A DNA stretch of 64,000 nt from Poa pratensis (Eukaryota; Streptophyta; Magnoliopsida; Poales; Poaceae): contig CAMZMU010000080.1 of assembly GCA_947311845.1 (NCBI GenBank), forward strand, positions 48,282,381 through 48,346,380, in the 5' to 3' direction. Under the pieces are notes generated by a model. The model saw only the letters and a list, made by a program, of their open reading frames with translations. It made no database searches and had not been told where the DNA came from. Below, in pieces: positions 40,730 through 51,870 of the stretch (position 1 is the stretch's first letter; every line of letters starts with the position of its first letter). Both the position numbers and the translations under genes were made by a program.

Positions 40730-42150
40730 AGGCGCCTTCACTGACCTGGCCCTGCGTCGCGGGAGCCACAAAGGTCTTAAGCGCCCCGCGCGTCATCGCC
40801 CTCGTCGTACGACGCGAGGGGCTCGGGCGCCTTCAGCGCCACGCGCGCCACCGACCTCGCCCTGCGTCGCAGGAGCCACAAAGGTCTTGAGCGCCCAGGG
40901 CATCATCGCCCTGCCTCGCGCCGCAAGGGGCTCGAAGGACTTCAGCGCCACGCGCGTCATCGCCCTCGTCGTACGACGTGAGGGGCTCGGGCGCCTTCAG
41001 CGCCACGCGCGCCACCGACCTCGCCCTGCGTCGCAGGAGCCACAAAGGTCTTAAGCGCCCAGGGCATCATCGCCCTGCCTCGCGCCGCAAGGGGCTCGAA
41101 GGACTTCAGCGCCACGCACGTCATCGCCCTCGTCGTACGACGTGAGGGGCTCGGGCGCCTACAGCGCCACGCGCGCCACCGACCTCGCCCTGCGTCGCAG
41201 GAGCCACAAAGGTCTTAAGCGCCCAGGGCATCATCGCCCTGCCTCGCGCCGCAAGGGGCACGAAGGACTTCAGCGCTACGCGCGTCATCGCCCTCGTCGT
41301 ACGACGCGAGAGGCTCATACGTCTTCAGCGCCACGCGCGCAACTGACCTCGCCCTGCGTCGCAGGTGCCACAAAGGTCTTAAGCGCCCAGGGCATCATCG
41401 CCCTGCCTCGTGCCGCAAGGGGCTCGAAGGACTTCAGCGCCACGCGCGTCATCGCCCTCGTCGTACGACGCGAGAGGCTCTCCTGCGCCTTCAGCGCCAC
41501 GTGCGCCACCGACCTCGCCCTGTGTCGCGGGAGCCACAAAGGTCTTAAGCGCCCAGCACGTAATCGCCCTGCCTTGCGCCGCAAGGGGCTCGAAGGACTT
41601 CAGCGCCACGCGCGTCATCGCCCAGCCTTGCGCCACAAGGGGCTCGGACGCCTTCAGTGCCGCGCGCGCCACCGATCTCGCCCTGCGTCGCGGGAGCCAC
41701 AAAGGTCTTAAGCGCCCAGCGCATCATTGCTTTGCCTCGTGCCGCAAGGGGCTCGGGCGCCTTTAGCACCACGCGCGCCACCGACCTCGCCCTGCGTCGC
41801 GGGAGCCACAAAGGTCTTAAGCGCCCAGCGCGTCATCGCCTTGCCTCGCACCGCAAGGGGCTCGCGCGCCTTTAGCACCACGCGCGCCACCAACCTCGCC
41901 CTGCGTCGCAGGAGCCACAAAGGTCTTAAGCGCCCAGCGCGTCATCGCCTTGCCTCGCACCGCAAGGGGCTCGCGCGCCTTTAGCACCACGCGCGCCACC
42001 GACCTCGCCCTGCGTCGCGGGAGCCACAAAGGTCTTAAGCGCCCAGCGCGTCATCACCCTGCCTCGTGCCGCAAGGGGCTCGGGTGCCTTCAGTGCCACG
42101 CGCGCCACCTACCTTACCCTGCGTCGCGGAAGCCACGAAGGGGCTCGAAG
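40730..42150 (+). repeat. E12 array 1: modular repeat of about 55 bp
   Basis: GCCACAAAGGTCTT recurs at 40,765, 40,875, 41,039, 41,203, 41,367, 41,533, 41,696, 41,805, 41,914 and 42,023. The spacings are about 109 or 164 bp, that is 2 or 3 modules of about 55 bp. Three module types alternate: one with GGAGCCACAAAGG, one with CGCAAGGGGCTCGAAGG and one with GTACGACGCGAGGGGCTC. High GC keeps several frames open on both strands, so the long frames here are not genes. Confidence 0.9.
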
Positions 42151-42489
42151 GACTTTCGACCCATGCGCGTCGTCGCCCTACGACGCGAGAGGCTTATACG
42201 TCTTGAATGCCACGTGTCCTCGCCCTCACCGCACTGCAAGAGGCTCGGATGCCTTCAACGCTTTGCTCGGCTTCGCGATGCAAGGGGCTTACACGCCATC
42301 TATGCCTCGCCTAATGACTCATGGGATCGGAGAACTTGAGCGCCGCTTATCCCGCCTCGCCCCACAATGCAAGGGACTCGAAGACGATCATGCCTTGCAT
42401 CTAACAAAGGGGATGTCCCCAAGTGAGGGTGTACCTCCTCGTGCGCGATGGAGGAAAGCCCTCCCCGCATGGGTAGAGTGCAAAAAAAA

Positions 42490-43130
42490 CCGGTAAACCT
42501 CCTTGTGCAAGCACAAGTCGAGTGCGAAGGACCCAACAAACCTCCTCGTGTATGGCACGGGTTGAGTGCAAAAATATCGGTAAACCTCCCTGTGCGCCGC
42601 ACGGGTCGAGTGCGAAATATCGGTAAACCTCCCCCTGCGTCGCACGGGTCGAGTGCGAAATATCGGTAAACCTCCCTGTGCGCCGCACGGGTCGAGTGCG
42701 AAATATCGCTAAACCTCCCCCTGCGTCACACGGGTCGAGTGCGAAATATCGGTAAACCTCCCCCTGCGTCACACGGGTCGAGTGCGAAATATCGGTAAAC
42801 CTCCCTGTGCGCCGCACGGGTCGAGTGCGAAATATCGGTAAACCTCCTCCTGCGTCGCACGGGTCGAGTGCGAAATATCGGTAAACCTCCCCTGCGTCGC
42901 ACGGGTCGAGTGCGAAATATCGGTAAACCTCCCCCTGCGTCGCACGGGTCGAGTGCGAAATATCGGTAAACCTCCCCGTGCGCCACACGGGTCGAGTGCG
43001 AAATATCGGTAACCTCCCCGTGCGCCACACGGGTCGAGTGCGAAAACATCGGTAAACCTCCTTGTGCGCGATGGGAGGCCACCCCTCCACGCACGGGTCG
43101 AGTGCGAAAATCAAGGCAAGTCTCCTCGTG
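42490..43130 (+). repeat. E12 array 2: 43-bp tandem repeat
   Basis: About 14 units of GTCGAGTGCGAAATATCGG plus TAAACCTCCCC…GCGTCGCACGG occur with a 43-bp period (for example 42,605, 42,648, 42,691, 42,734, 42,777). Alternating CTGTGCGCCGCACGG and CCTGCGTCGCACGG variants suggest units were duplicated in pairs. Confidence 0.92.
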
Positions 43131-44769
43131 CGCGCTGGGAGGCAAAGGCTTCCTCGCACGATTCAAGCGCACACCAGTGTCCCTAAGCATGATTTCATTA
43201 TGGTGACCTACTACAGCCTTAACCCTCAATGGCGTACAATGGATCTCAAGCCGCCCCAGCCTACCATTGTACATAAGCCCCGCGCGCCTCTATTGGTATA
43301 ATGGGCAAGTATGATGAGACGATCGCCCTCTCCATGACTGTTGTGCAAGGATTAGAAGAAATATGGCGACCCCTTCGCCCCCAAGACATGCAAATCTTAC
43401 TCAAGTACATTGGTCGCCTCTTGTATAGAGGGACGCGTGTTGCTTATGCGACGCTTTGAAAGCAGCTCGGAGGGCATCGGCGTCACGTGCTTTGCCCAAG
43501 TGGCCATATCGCGCTAGGGCCTCGAAGGCCGAGAGCACCACGTGAAAAGCGCACTAACACCACTTGCGTCACCTGCGTCGACTCGCAACGCTACCACGCC
43601 CCTCAAAGGGCTCGGAGGTGGCATCAGTGTCACGTGCCCACATGGTCATACCTCGCTAGGGGCCGGTATACCTCCTCGTGCTCGTCAGAGGCAAGCCTCT
43701 TGCCCTACACGGGTCGAGTGCCAAAATGCTACGCCATAGAGTGGATCTGAAGGCGCCCTTTCCTAACATTGTGCACACGCCACGCCCGCCCTGCCAGGGC
43801 TCGGAGGCCGTCAGCACCACGTGCTTCACCCACCTAATCGCATGCAATGCCGCGTGCGGTCTAAACTTCTCATCAACCTCAATGGTCGCCTCTCATGCAC
43901 CTCAGGGGTCGCCTTCTGGGTCTTCCGCGTGCGAGGGCGGCCCATGGCAGCAGCACCTAGCGGCTGCCTTCGTAGCCCCACATGCCGAGGTACACCCCAT
44001 GTCCTTTGCCAAACGGGGCATGACATGGTGTCCCATGCAAAACAAGGGGTCACAGGCGGTGGCAATCCTCAGCGGGCACCCCTCTCAAGTGCTCTCGCGT
44101 GGCAGGCTCAACTGGCTCCTCGCACGCCTCTTGGCAGGGTCATGCCTCACATTTTGTGTACAGCAGCACACGTAAGCACTCATCACGGTTGTGCAAAACA
44201 TCTGTGCACGAAAACATCGGTCCATGCATCACAGTTCACGTGTACCACGGCTCACATGCATACATCAGATACCATCTCGTACATCCAAGAAAAGAAAAAG
44301 AGGCTCCAGCACAAACGATACTTCACATGGGACACCCAGAAAGATGGGTTTCGGAGTCGGTGTCTGGCAGGTCACAACTAGACTTTCTCATTCCCATTAT
44401 ATTTACCGAAACATGCTTACACACTGCACCCCGTTCTAACCATCAGCACCACGCACCATGCACCATCGAGCTCCACACGAGCTCATGCATGCGGCTAACT
44501 AACCGTATTCTCTCCTTGTGCGTGTAACAATCTATTTAGCCAAATCACTTGGTCATGCATTATCTAATTCGTGCATATTGCACCGCCTGGTTCTCGCATG
44601 TATACGGACTCAGCACGGAATAAACATGCTGATGAAATCATCCCAAGATAAGTGTCAATAGGGACCAGGGAACGGGAACGTAGGGCGTTTACCCTGGAAG
44701 CGTGCGCTCCCCAGCCAGGGACACGTCGGGCGGCGTCGTCTCCCGGAGACAAGGTCGACGTCAAGGACG
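43131..44769 (+). other. E12 interior between arrays 2 and 3
   Basis: GC-rich at the left and more mixed after 44,100. Scattered copies of the array-2 words (CACGGGTCGAGTGC near 43,710) and of an AAGGGCTCGGAGG word show it grew from the same material. I see no gene; the apparent frames on both strands have no domains. Confidence 0.5.
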
Positions 44770-45110
44770 CGGTCGGTAACTCCCCGGCGGCTGCCTCGTG
44801 GCGAGCGCGCGCGGGGACGCACTGGAGGAAGACGGCGCGGCGGCCGACGGCATCCCGGCGACTGCCTCGTGGCGAGCCCGCGCGGGGGCGAGCTGGAGGA
44901 AGGCGGTGCGGCGGCCGACGGCTCCCCGGCGGCTGCCTCGTGGCGAGCACGCGCGGGGGCGAGCTGGACGGAGACGGCGGCGCGGTCGGCGGCTCCCCGG
45001 CGGCTGCCTCGTGGCGAGCACGCGCGGGGCGGGCTGGACGGAGACGGCGACGCCGTGAGCGGCTCCCCGGCGACTGCCTCGTGGCGAGAGCGCGCGGGGG
45101 CGAGCTAGGC
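44770..45110 (+). repeat. E12 array 3: 71-bp tandem repeat
   Basis: CTGCCTCGTGGCGAG recurs at 44,791, 44,862, 44,933, 45,004 and 45,074 (period 70-71). The units differ mainly in a GGCGGCGCGGTCGGCGG-like variable stretch. Confidence 0.9.
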
Positions 45111-45581
45111 GAAGACGGTGACGCGGTCTGGTTCGAGGTTGGAGCAGACGGCGGCGGTTCGCCACGGGTGCGGGGGTCGAGCTGCACGAAGGAGAGAGAA
45201 AGTGGATCGAGGTAAAGAAAGAAAGAGAAAGTGGATCGGAGGAAGAGAAGGAGAAGTGAAAAAAGAAAGACCGCTCGGTTTGTTTTTATACAGGTTCACC
45301 ACTTGACCTAGCCACCAGTGGGCCGTGGGCTGGTTTTCACGTGGTAGTAACTTTGCCCATGACCAGCTTGGAAAAAGGAAAAAAAGGAGGAAAATTTTAC
45401 CCTTGTGTGTTGCTGCGCGGAGTGTTTCTTGTCGGGCCTCGTGTCATACAAGACGGGCGAGCAGCTTAAGAAACGTACGCGCATCGGAGTGTTGAGTAAG
45501 TCTGGTCAGCGCGCCGACCCCAAGATCGGTACGCCGGCCCAGACGGGCGCTACTCTACCGCCCGGACCTGCGAGGGGCTAC

Positions 45582-46253
45582 TGTTGGAGGGGGTCTCTGC
45601 GATTCCCGCGCGCGCCCAGTGGTGCATACGCCATCACGCCCTGTGCGAGAGGGCCATCAAAGCTATACCACAGGGGTGTCGTGCCTCCCGTGCACTAGAC
45701 GCGTCCGGGCCTTTGGCCCTGTGTCGGGGGCACGTCCAGCACATCGGAGACCAGCCCCACAAGGGATGACAGGCATGCGTCGAGGGTGCGTCCAAGGCGA
45801 TGGAGGCCAAGCGTGGACCACATTACCTGACAAAGATTGGACGGCCATTGGAAGGCAAGCTTCCCTAGGGAATACGTCTCCCCCCATTCCCAGCGGCTAG
45901 TTTGTCGGGATATTCAGGTGGAATATTCTTGTAAGATTCTATGTAAGGACCATAGTGCCCCTCAGTGTGTGTTGTGGAACAAGGGACGGATATGTAATTT
46001 CATGCTAGGCCCTCCTTTTCCTATAAATAGAGGAGGCCCTCTCCCATTTGGGAGGGGGACAAATCTGAAATATATGATAGCTTTGTTGAATGTTTGCCAT
46101 GTTTGTTGGTCTTGTACCATTGGAGGGTGGCCTCGCGTCGGGCGTCGACGCGGCACGTGTGTCTCCGCCTCTTGCATCCCGCGCACCCCTCGTCGGTCCT
46201 TACACTTGCACCGGGGTGCCATAAGTTTACTGCCTAGCCTTTACGCTACGACA
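45582..46253 (+). repeat. E12 3' LTR (672 bp)
   Basis: Mate of 39,967-40,637, ending TACGACA and followed by the ACTAA duplication. Confidence 0.93.
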
Positions 46254-46258
46254 ACTAA

Positions 46259-47204
46259 CATTCACAGGAGTAGGCCAATTTTTAATAGCTTCAATTTTCG
46301 TTTCATCTACCTCTACTCAATGCTTCGAAACAACAAATCCTAGAAATATGACCTTATCTTTGCAAAACGTGCATTTATCAAGATTACCATAAAGCTTATT
46401 TTCACGCAACACTTGCAAAACTTGTCTAATATGATCACTATGTTCAGATTCATTGCGGCTGTAAATCAATATATCATCAAAGTACACAACCACAAACTTG
46501 CCAATGAAATGCCTTAAAACATGATTCATTAATCTCATGAAGGTACTAGGTGCATTAGTTAACCCAAAAGGCATGACTAACCACCTGTACAACCCAAATT
46601 TCGTTTTAAAGGCAGTTTTCCACTCATCCCCTTCTTTCATCCTAATTTGATGATAACCACTACGCAAATCAATTTTAGAGAACACAGCAGCACCACTTAA
46701 TTCATCTAGCATGTCTTCCAAACGTGGAATAGGATGACGATAACGAATAGTGATGTTGTTAATGGCTCTACAATCTACACACATGCGCCAAGTACCATCT
46801 TTCTTAGGAACTAATATAACAGGAACAGCACAAGGGCTTAAGCTTACATGAATATACCCTTTATCAAGAAGCTCTCGCACTTGTCGCTGAATTTCCTTCG
46901 TTTCTTCAGGGTTGGTTCTGTAGGGGGCTCGGTTTGGTAATGTTGCTCCTGGAATCAAATCAATTTGATGCTCAATACCACGTAATGGTGGCAAACCAGC
47001 AGGTACTTCATCCGGAAATACATCGCCAAATTCCTGTAACACATTAGAAACACCAAGAGATAGAGGGGTCATGTCATTAGAAACAAGAATTTCTCCCTTG
47101 CACATGAGCACAAGAGGTACTAGAGTGGGATCCTCACGAAACTCTATCAAATCAGATTTGGTGGCTAATATGACTAAGGATTTCTCCCTCTTTTCTTTTA
47201 CCAC
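46259..47204 (-). pseudogene. E8 reverse transcriptase (decayed)
   Basis: The minus frame has the full [72 protein letters not shown] and the catalytic [18 protein letters not shown] after VVSK near 46,318 ends the frame where GVEVDE is expected; the connection region then runs to E12. This uninterrupted stretch is the empty-site reference for the Helitron and solo LTR in E2. Confidence 0.9.
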
Positions 47205-47697
47205 TCATTTTGGGCTGGTGGCTCTCACTCACCGAAGTAGTAGTCTCTCGTCTATCTACTCTCTCATTTTCTTGCTCAAGGTTCACTTCAGTTTTTTGAC
47301 GAGATTCATTTACAATATGCTGCGGTGTCATAGGCCGCAAAGTAATCTCTCTTCCCAGCCACGTCAAGTGATATGTGTTGGCCTTGCCACGGTGTACCAC
47401 ATCTCTATCGTACTGCCATGGACGTCCCAATAATAAGTGACACACGGACATGGGAACAACATCACACTCCACCGTGTCCTTATATGGTCCAATCTTAAAT
47501 TCTACTCGCACCATGTAACTTACTTTCATCTCCCCATTGTCACTCAGCCACTGTATAAAATATGGGTGCGGATGTGGAATATACTTTAGCTTCAACTTGG
47601 TACAAAGCTCCTTGCTAGCCAAATTACGACAGCTACCTCCATCAATAATCACTTTGCACGCCATCTTAGGACCCACCACTGCCTTGGTTTGAAACAA
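47152..47697 (-). pseudogene. E8 protease region
   Basis: The frame includes VIIDGGSCRNLASKELC (active-site Asp), HPHPYFIQWLSDNGE, CDVVPMSVCHLLLGRPW and LRPMTPQHIVNESRQK. It stops in the linker near 47,152, where the RT frame already overlaps it, so a small frameshift lies between them (47,152-47,204). Confidence 0.87.
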
Positions 47698-49169
47698 ATT
47701 GCAGCGCTGATTTTCAGAACTGGGCGTAACATGCAGAACTTTCTCCGTGCAAACAATGGTAGGATAATGTGTCGCATATGCATCAAGGCACCATCACTTG
47801 AGTAACCATCTTCATCCAAAGCTTCAGAATCAGGATCAGCGTCATCACCGGTCTCATACTCATTGTCCTCATTAACTAGCATAACCTTCTTGTTTGGACA
47901 TTCCCTCTTGAAGTGCCCTTTGCCACCACAAGTATGGCAATTCATGTCTCTATTGCGGCCTGTAGATATAGAGGAACCAGCGGCACTAGCAGCAGGTTGC
48001 GCCACCTTCTTTGCCTGAGAAACTCCAGAATCTTGCTTGCTTGAAGAAGTACCACGAAAATTAGATTGTGTAGGCTGTGAAGGCGTGGAAACAGTAGGTC
48101 GTGGTGTGAAATGACTACGAGCTGCTGTATGCTGTCATTGAGCTTCTTCCACCAACTGAGCTTCAGCTTCACGTGCATGATGTAGCAAATCATTCATGTC
48201 CACATATTGGTGATGCCGAACAATGCTCTTTATTTTAAATGTCAAACCAGAAAGGAAACGCTGCAAGGTTTGTTTTGGCTGTTCACGAACTCGAGCACGC
48301 TGCATTATCACCTCCATCTCCTGAAAATATTCAGTCACGGTTTTTGAACCTTGCCTCAATTGCTGCAGCTGATCATATAGAGAATGTATGTAATTTCGTG
48401 GAACAAATCTGTCCCGCATGACTTCCTTCATAGTCCTCCAAGTAACAATTGGTAGCTCACCATCTTCTTCCCTAGAACGAACTACGTGATCCCACCAACG
48501 CAATGCATAGCCATCAAATTCAGAGGATGCCAACTTGATTTTTCTGTCCTCCGTGTAATCATGCAACCTTCATAATTTTTCTATCTTGAGCTCCCAAGTA
48601 AGGTATTCTTCAACATCAGGAGAGCCCTCAAATTTTGGAATAGAGAACTTTGGCTTACCCAGCCCATCATCCTCTCGGTTCTGTGGTACAGCATAAAAAT
48701 CGAGAGCACGACGTGCACCAATAGGGTGAAATCCACGTCCTACTCCAGGCATGGCACCAGCACGACCAAGCCCACGTCCACGATCACCGCGGCCTCCACG
48801 ACCAAGATGCTCCTGAGGTTGCTGTAGGTGGTCATGTTGTGCATGTGCAGCAGCCGCCGAAGCACCATTCACACTAAGATCATCATCAACGGGCTCATGT
48901 TGTTGCTCAACAACCGTCCGCAGATCAGCAATTTGACGTGTCAATGCATCAATGGATGTTTATAAGGCAGTCACTTGCGTTTGTGTAGTGGTAGCTGTGT
49001 TGACAACATTATCTACGGCTAACCCCACACGTTGCAACTCTTCTTCTATTGGTTCAACAGCCTTGTTAAGTTTCAGTGTCATGTGATCACGCAAGGCTTC
49101 ATATTCGTTCCATTGCACCAATTCTGTAGGGTCCTTTTTCTGCTGCACATCAACACTCTCAAAAGACAT
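47698..49169 (-). pseudogene. E8 gag (several stops)
   Basis: ATG at 49,169-49,167 (MSFESVDVQQKK). In-frame stops occur near 48,960, 48,570 (TGA for the Trp of EKLWRLHDY) and 48,135. Between them are the coiled N-terminus, FSIPKFEGSPDVEEYLTWEL, the gag core (YALRWWDHV, RFVPRNYIHSLYDQL) and the zinc knuckle CHTCGGKGHFKREC near 47,900-47,940. A frameshift near 47,780 separates it from the protease. Confidence 0.87.
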
Positions 49170-50237
49170 GACTAGTATGTTAGTGCAAACAAAAATAGGA
49201 TCTGGGTAGGTACTCTCGCAACTCACTCAAAACTGAAAGAAAGGTGTATCTTACCGTTCCAAAGTGAATAGATGATACTTACCAACCTAATAGCAGAAGT
49301 ATGTGCACGGATGTGATGAAGCGAATACCGAGGGTCAAAACTATCGCACGACAAACCAGGGTATATGGTGGGGCTTGGTTGGGAAACCTAACAACACCAA
49401 TTACAAATCCTAGTGCTGATCGTATGACACAAAAAACACACTCGGAAACACACACGGTGGAGATAAATGGGGCAAATGCAACTCTGAAAAAGAGCTAAAA
49501 AATGATGTATATCGTATATGCTCGTGTTGCAATGCACAAGAGAGACACTAGCAATAGCTCAAATTATAAGGGCACAAGATTGCTCAATCTACTAGTGGAA
49601 TCAGCATGGAAAACAGCTCCAAAATTTCAATGGATATCAACGAACTTTCAGCTTCTTTTCTCTCTGTTTTTTTTTGCACTTCTTTTTCTATTTTCACTTC
49701 TCTTTTTTTTACTTCTTTTCTATTTTTCTAATACTGCGAAATATACAACTTTCTCGGTACTGTAGCTACAGTAAAAACGTGCACACCAAACTTTCCTATT
49801 TGAGCAGCCCTAGAGCAGGAAATTGCTAGTCTCGTAGGTAAGTTCCTACACCAAAAGGAAAGGCTTGCTATGGTTTTCAAATGGACAGGAAAAAGGTACT
49901 CTATGTGGACTCGGATTGGCAAAACTAAACGAAACAGAACCAAGACAACTTAAACGAAAAAGAAACCGATCTGAACTCAAAAACCTTGACTCCGATTGCT
50001 TTTTTTCTTCTGATTTTACTCTAACTCGAAAAAGATTGAAACACACGACTAGAAACCTAGAATTCTACGACTTGATAGAAAAAGCTACGCAAAAGGAAAT
50101 GACCAGCAACTAGCAGATGCAAACGATGCTATCTAAGGCTATGGCGAATGTAACCCTAATATTTTTGTGAGGCTTTTTCTGGATAGGACAAAAAATAAAC
50201 TAATCTACGGGGATGAATAGCTCACCGAGTAAACCCA
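49170..50237 (-). other. E8 untranslated leader
   Basis: About 1.07 kb, collinear with the leaders of E2 and E7. A CTGTAGCTACAG palindrome (49,759-49,770) is shared with E2 (16,519-16,530). No gene is seen. Confidence 0.65.
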
Positions 50238-50251
50238 GAAATCTGATACCA
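50238..50251 (-). other. E8 primer-binding site (tRNA-iMet type)
   Basis: The minus strand reads TGGTATCAGATTTC, the same variant as E2, three bases inside the LTR. Confidence 0.88.
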
Positions 50252-50254
50252 AGA

Positions 50255-51222
50255 TGATATGGGGTGGCCCGATCTTCTCGTTGAGCACGTCGATGAATGG
50301 TGGATAACTCGCGAGACGCTGACGATCTCTCCGGCTGTTCCCCCGTTGCCAATGCAACAGATCCTCCACCCTATGGATATTCGCAACACCACACGCTTGC
50401 GCACGTAGCCGCCGACTACGAAGTGGTCATGTTATCTTCTAATTCCCAGTGGAACAGCAGACAACACTCAAACCTTGCAGAAGTAAACACCAGATCGAAA
50501 CAAATTGGTGTGGATAAATTCAGAGGAACAATCTGTTCTGTCTAGAATCTAGGGTTTATGTTTAACGTAGTCTAAAAACCAAAAGACACGAATTACAAGC
50601 CTATATAAAGGCTGCTGGACGTCCAACTTAGGGTTGGGGTCGAAAACAATCATATCTCTAACTTCCCTAATTTAAAAGGACTCTATTTTCACGTCAAAAA
50701 AAAAAAGGACTCTATTTGGAAACTGACAGGAAACAGCCGCCGACTTGTTTTGGTCACCGAGCCTCGTACGTGTCGAACCAGGAGTTGGGGTCGGACCCGT
50801 TGGAAATTATTTGTAATTTCCTTTGCAACCCATGCTTCGTTGCATTATTTGGACTTCATATGAAGAATCCTTGGCTGTTTCAAATTCGGGACTTCTGTCA
50901 GTCCGAATCGGATATCTCTTCCTTGATGGCTCCACTTCCTCCCTCGCATCCCTCATGCTTGCCATCTTCATTAGCGCGCTCCATGCCTCCTCCAATGTTT
51001 GTGTTATCAATAAACCTGATCATACACAAGTGCATAGATTTAGGTAGTATAAAATTCTCATTAACACAAACAACATATTCAGCTAAGAGTGAGTTCACCT
51101 GTTGCTCAAGTAACTTTGCACGAGCTCTTGTCATTTGTCCAATCCTGACTTCATTGGGCTTGTCTTGTACAGCAACATCTTCTATTGGAAAAGATGGTAA
51201 AGGACTAGGGATGTCCTCATCA
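50255..51222 (-). repeat. 5' LTR of E8 (968 bp)
   Basis: Mate of 37,188-38,124. The tail frame is open on the minus strand (50,898-51,134: MTRARAKLLEQQVNSLL, NFILPKSMHLCMIRF). Confidence 0.93.
50674..50718 (+). mobile_element. Micro-retroposition: 15-bp poly(A) insert with a 15-bp duplication
   Basis: AAAAGGACTCTATTT occurs at 50,674-50,688 and again at 50,704-50,718. Between them is TCACGTC followed by eight A. The partner LTR has the target once (37,606-37,620). The TTTAAAA-type target, A-tail and duplication length fit a LINE-driven insertion truncated to a few bases. Confidence 0.8.
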
Positions 51223-51227
51223 AACGT

Positions 51228-51870
51228 GGTCTAACCTAAAAGATACACAAGGCTAAATATATAACCGGACAACCAACACGCAGGTCGGTGATAAACTGAA
51301 TCGTATCTCTCCATATCTCTCTTAATGGGCCTTCCTAATATTAAATAATCTTGCCCAACCTAATTTATTTCGACGCTGCAAACAAATGCATGTAATCAGC
51401 CAATTCCCTCACGTACAAATGCTTGGCCAACATGCGCACATGGATGGCAGGGCTGGTCCTTGGCCATCATGCATGCAACGCACATGCATGGCAGTGCTAG
51501 GGCCCACCTCATTGACTTCTTGGCCTACCTCCATCGATCATACATGCATCGTGTCATACCACATAGCTGAATGGCTGCATCTGCTTCTGCTTGTAGACGT
51601 GAACTGAATCCATTTGCTGATCGTCTAGTGGTCGCCGTCCTCGCGTGTCTGCTGGTCGCCGTCCTCCCTCTTCTCCCGCTGGCGCCATTTTGACGGATGC
51701 CAAATCTAATCAAATAATAATACAATGATTTAGATAGTATATAATTCTGAGATATCAAATTATTTTTAGCTAGGATTAAATTCACCTGATAATAATATTC
51801 AGTTAGGCTTAATATTTCCTTCTAGTTCAAACATAAATAATCACTATAATTTATAGATATATCCTCATCA
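51228..51870 (-). repeat. E7 5' LTR, outer part
   Basis: This continues 36,840-37,187 after E8. It ends …TATATCCTCATCA at 51,870 and contains the empty target of the retroposon (51,431-51,444). Confidence 0.93.

Larger units (their letters stand above)
39967..46253 (+). mobile_element. E12: non-coding LTR element built of tandem arrays (LARD-like)
   Basis: LTRs at 39,967-40,637 and 45,582-46,253 (TGTTGG…ACGACA) and the perfect duplication ACTAA (39,962-39,966 and 46,254-46,258) define a 6.3-kb plus-strand element in E8. A TGGCGCCGTCTGTGGGAAC PBS follows the left LTR, and a GCGAGGGGCTAC purine-rich site precedes the right one. The interior has no gag or pol, only three tandem arrays (units about 55, 43 and 71 bp) and unique GC-rich DNA. 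The helper family is unknown. Confidence 0.92.
37188..51222 (-). mobile_element. E8: family B autonomous-type Ty3/gypsy retrotransposon (decayed)
   Basis: It has a perfect target duplication AACGT (37,183-37,187 and 51,223-51,227) inside E7's 5' LTR. Minus sense: 5' LTR 51,222-50,255, PBS 50,251-50,238, leader, gag from 49,169, protease, RT, RNase H, integrase, PPT 38,137-38,125, 3' LTR 38,124-37,188. Without E12 it is about 7.74 kb. It carries at least five in-frame stops and two frameshifts relative to E2. Confidence 0.95.
31787..51870 (-). mobile_element. E7: family B non-autonomous LTR element carrying protease-like and Cys-rich frames
   Basis: It is flanked by CCTAG (31,782-31,786) and CCTTG (51,871-51,875), a 5-bp duplication with one change, in the RNase H region of E6. 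With E8 (and its TSD) and the poly(A) retroposon removed it is about 5.2 kb. Minus-sense order: 5' LTR, iMet PBS (36,836-36,823), 1.2-kb leader, a 34-codon frame, a protease-like frame, a Cys-rich frame, a purine tract and the 3' LTR. There is no RT, RNase H or integrase, and no recognisable gag core. LTR termini, leader and the C-terminal peptide match E2/E8, so those are the plausible helpers. Confidence 0.88.

Noticed and set aside
40707..42339. Many frames of 60-190 codons on both strands in E12 array 1
   Set aside because: They are by-products of GC-rich tandem repeats without stops; translations are the repeat itself in every frame and show no domain.
40730..43130. CRISPR-like spaced repeats
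   Set aside because: Units are contiguous and diverge throughout with no unique spacers, in a plant retroelement context.
42401..43274. 182- and 252-codon minus frames in E12 array 2
   Set aside because: The 43-bp period cycles the three phases, so repeats such as RYFALDPCDAG appear in all frames. No start context or domain is seen.
44564..45215. 187- and 207-codon frames on opposite strands over the 71-bp array
   Set aside because: Mutually antisense, repeat-driven and strongly biased to Ala/Arg/Gly.
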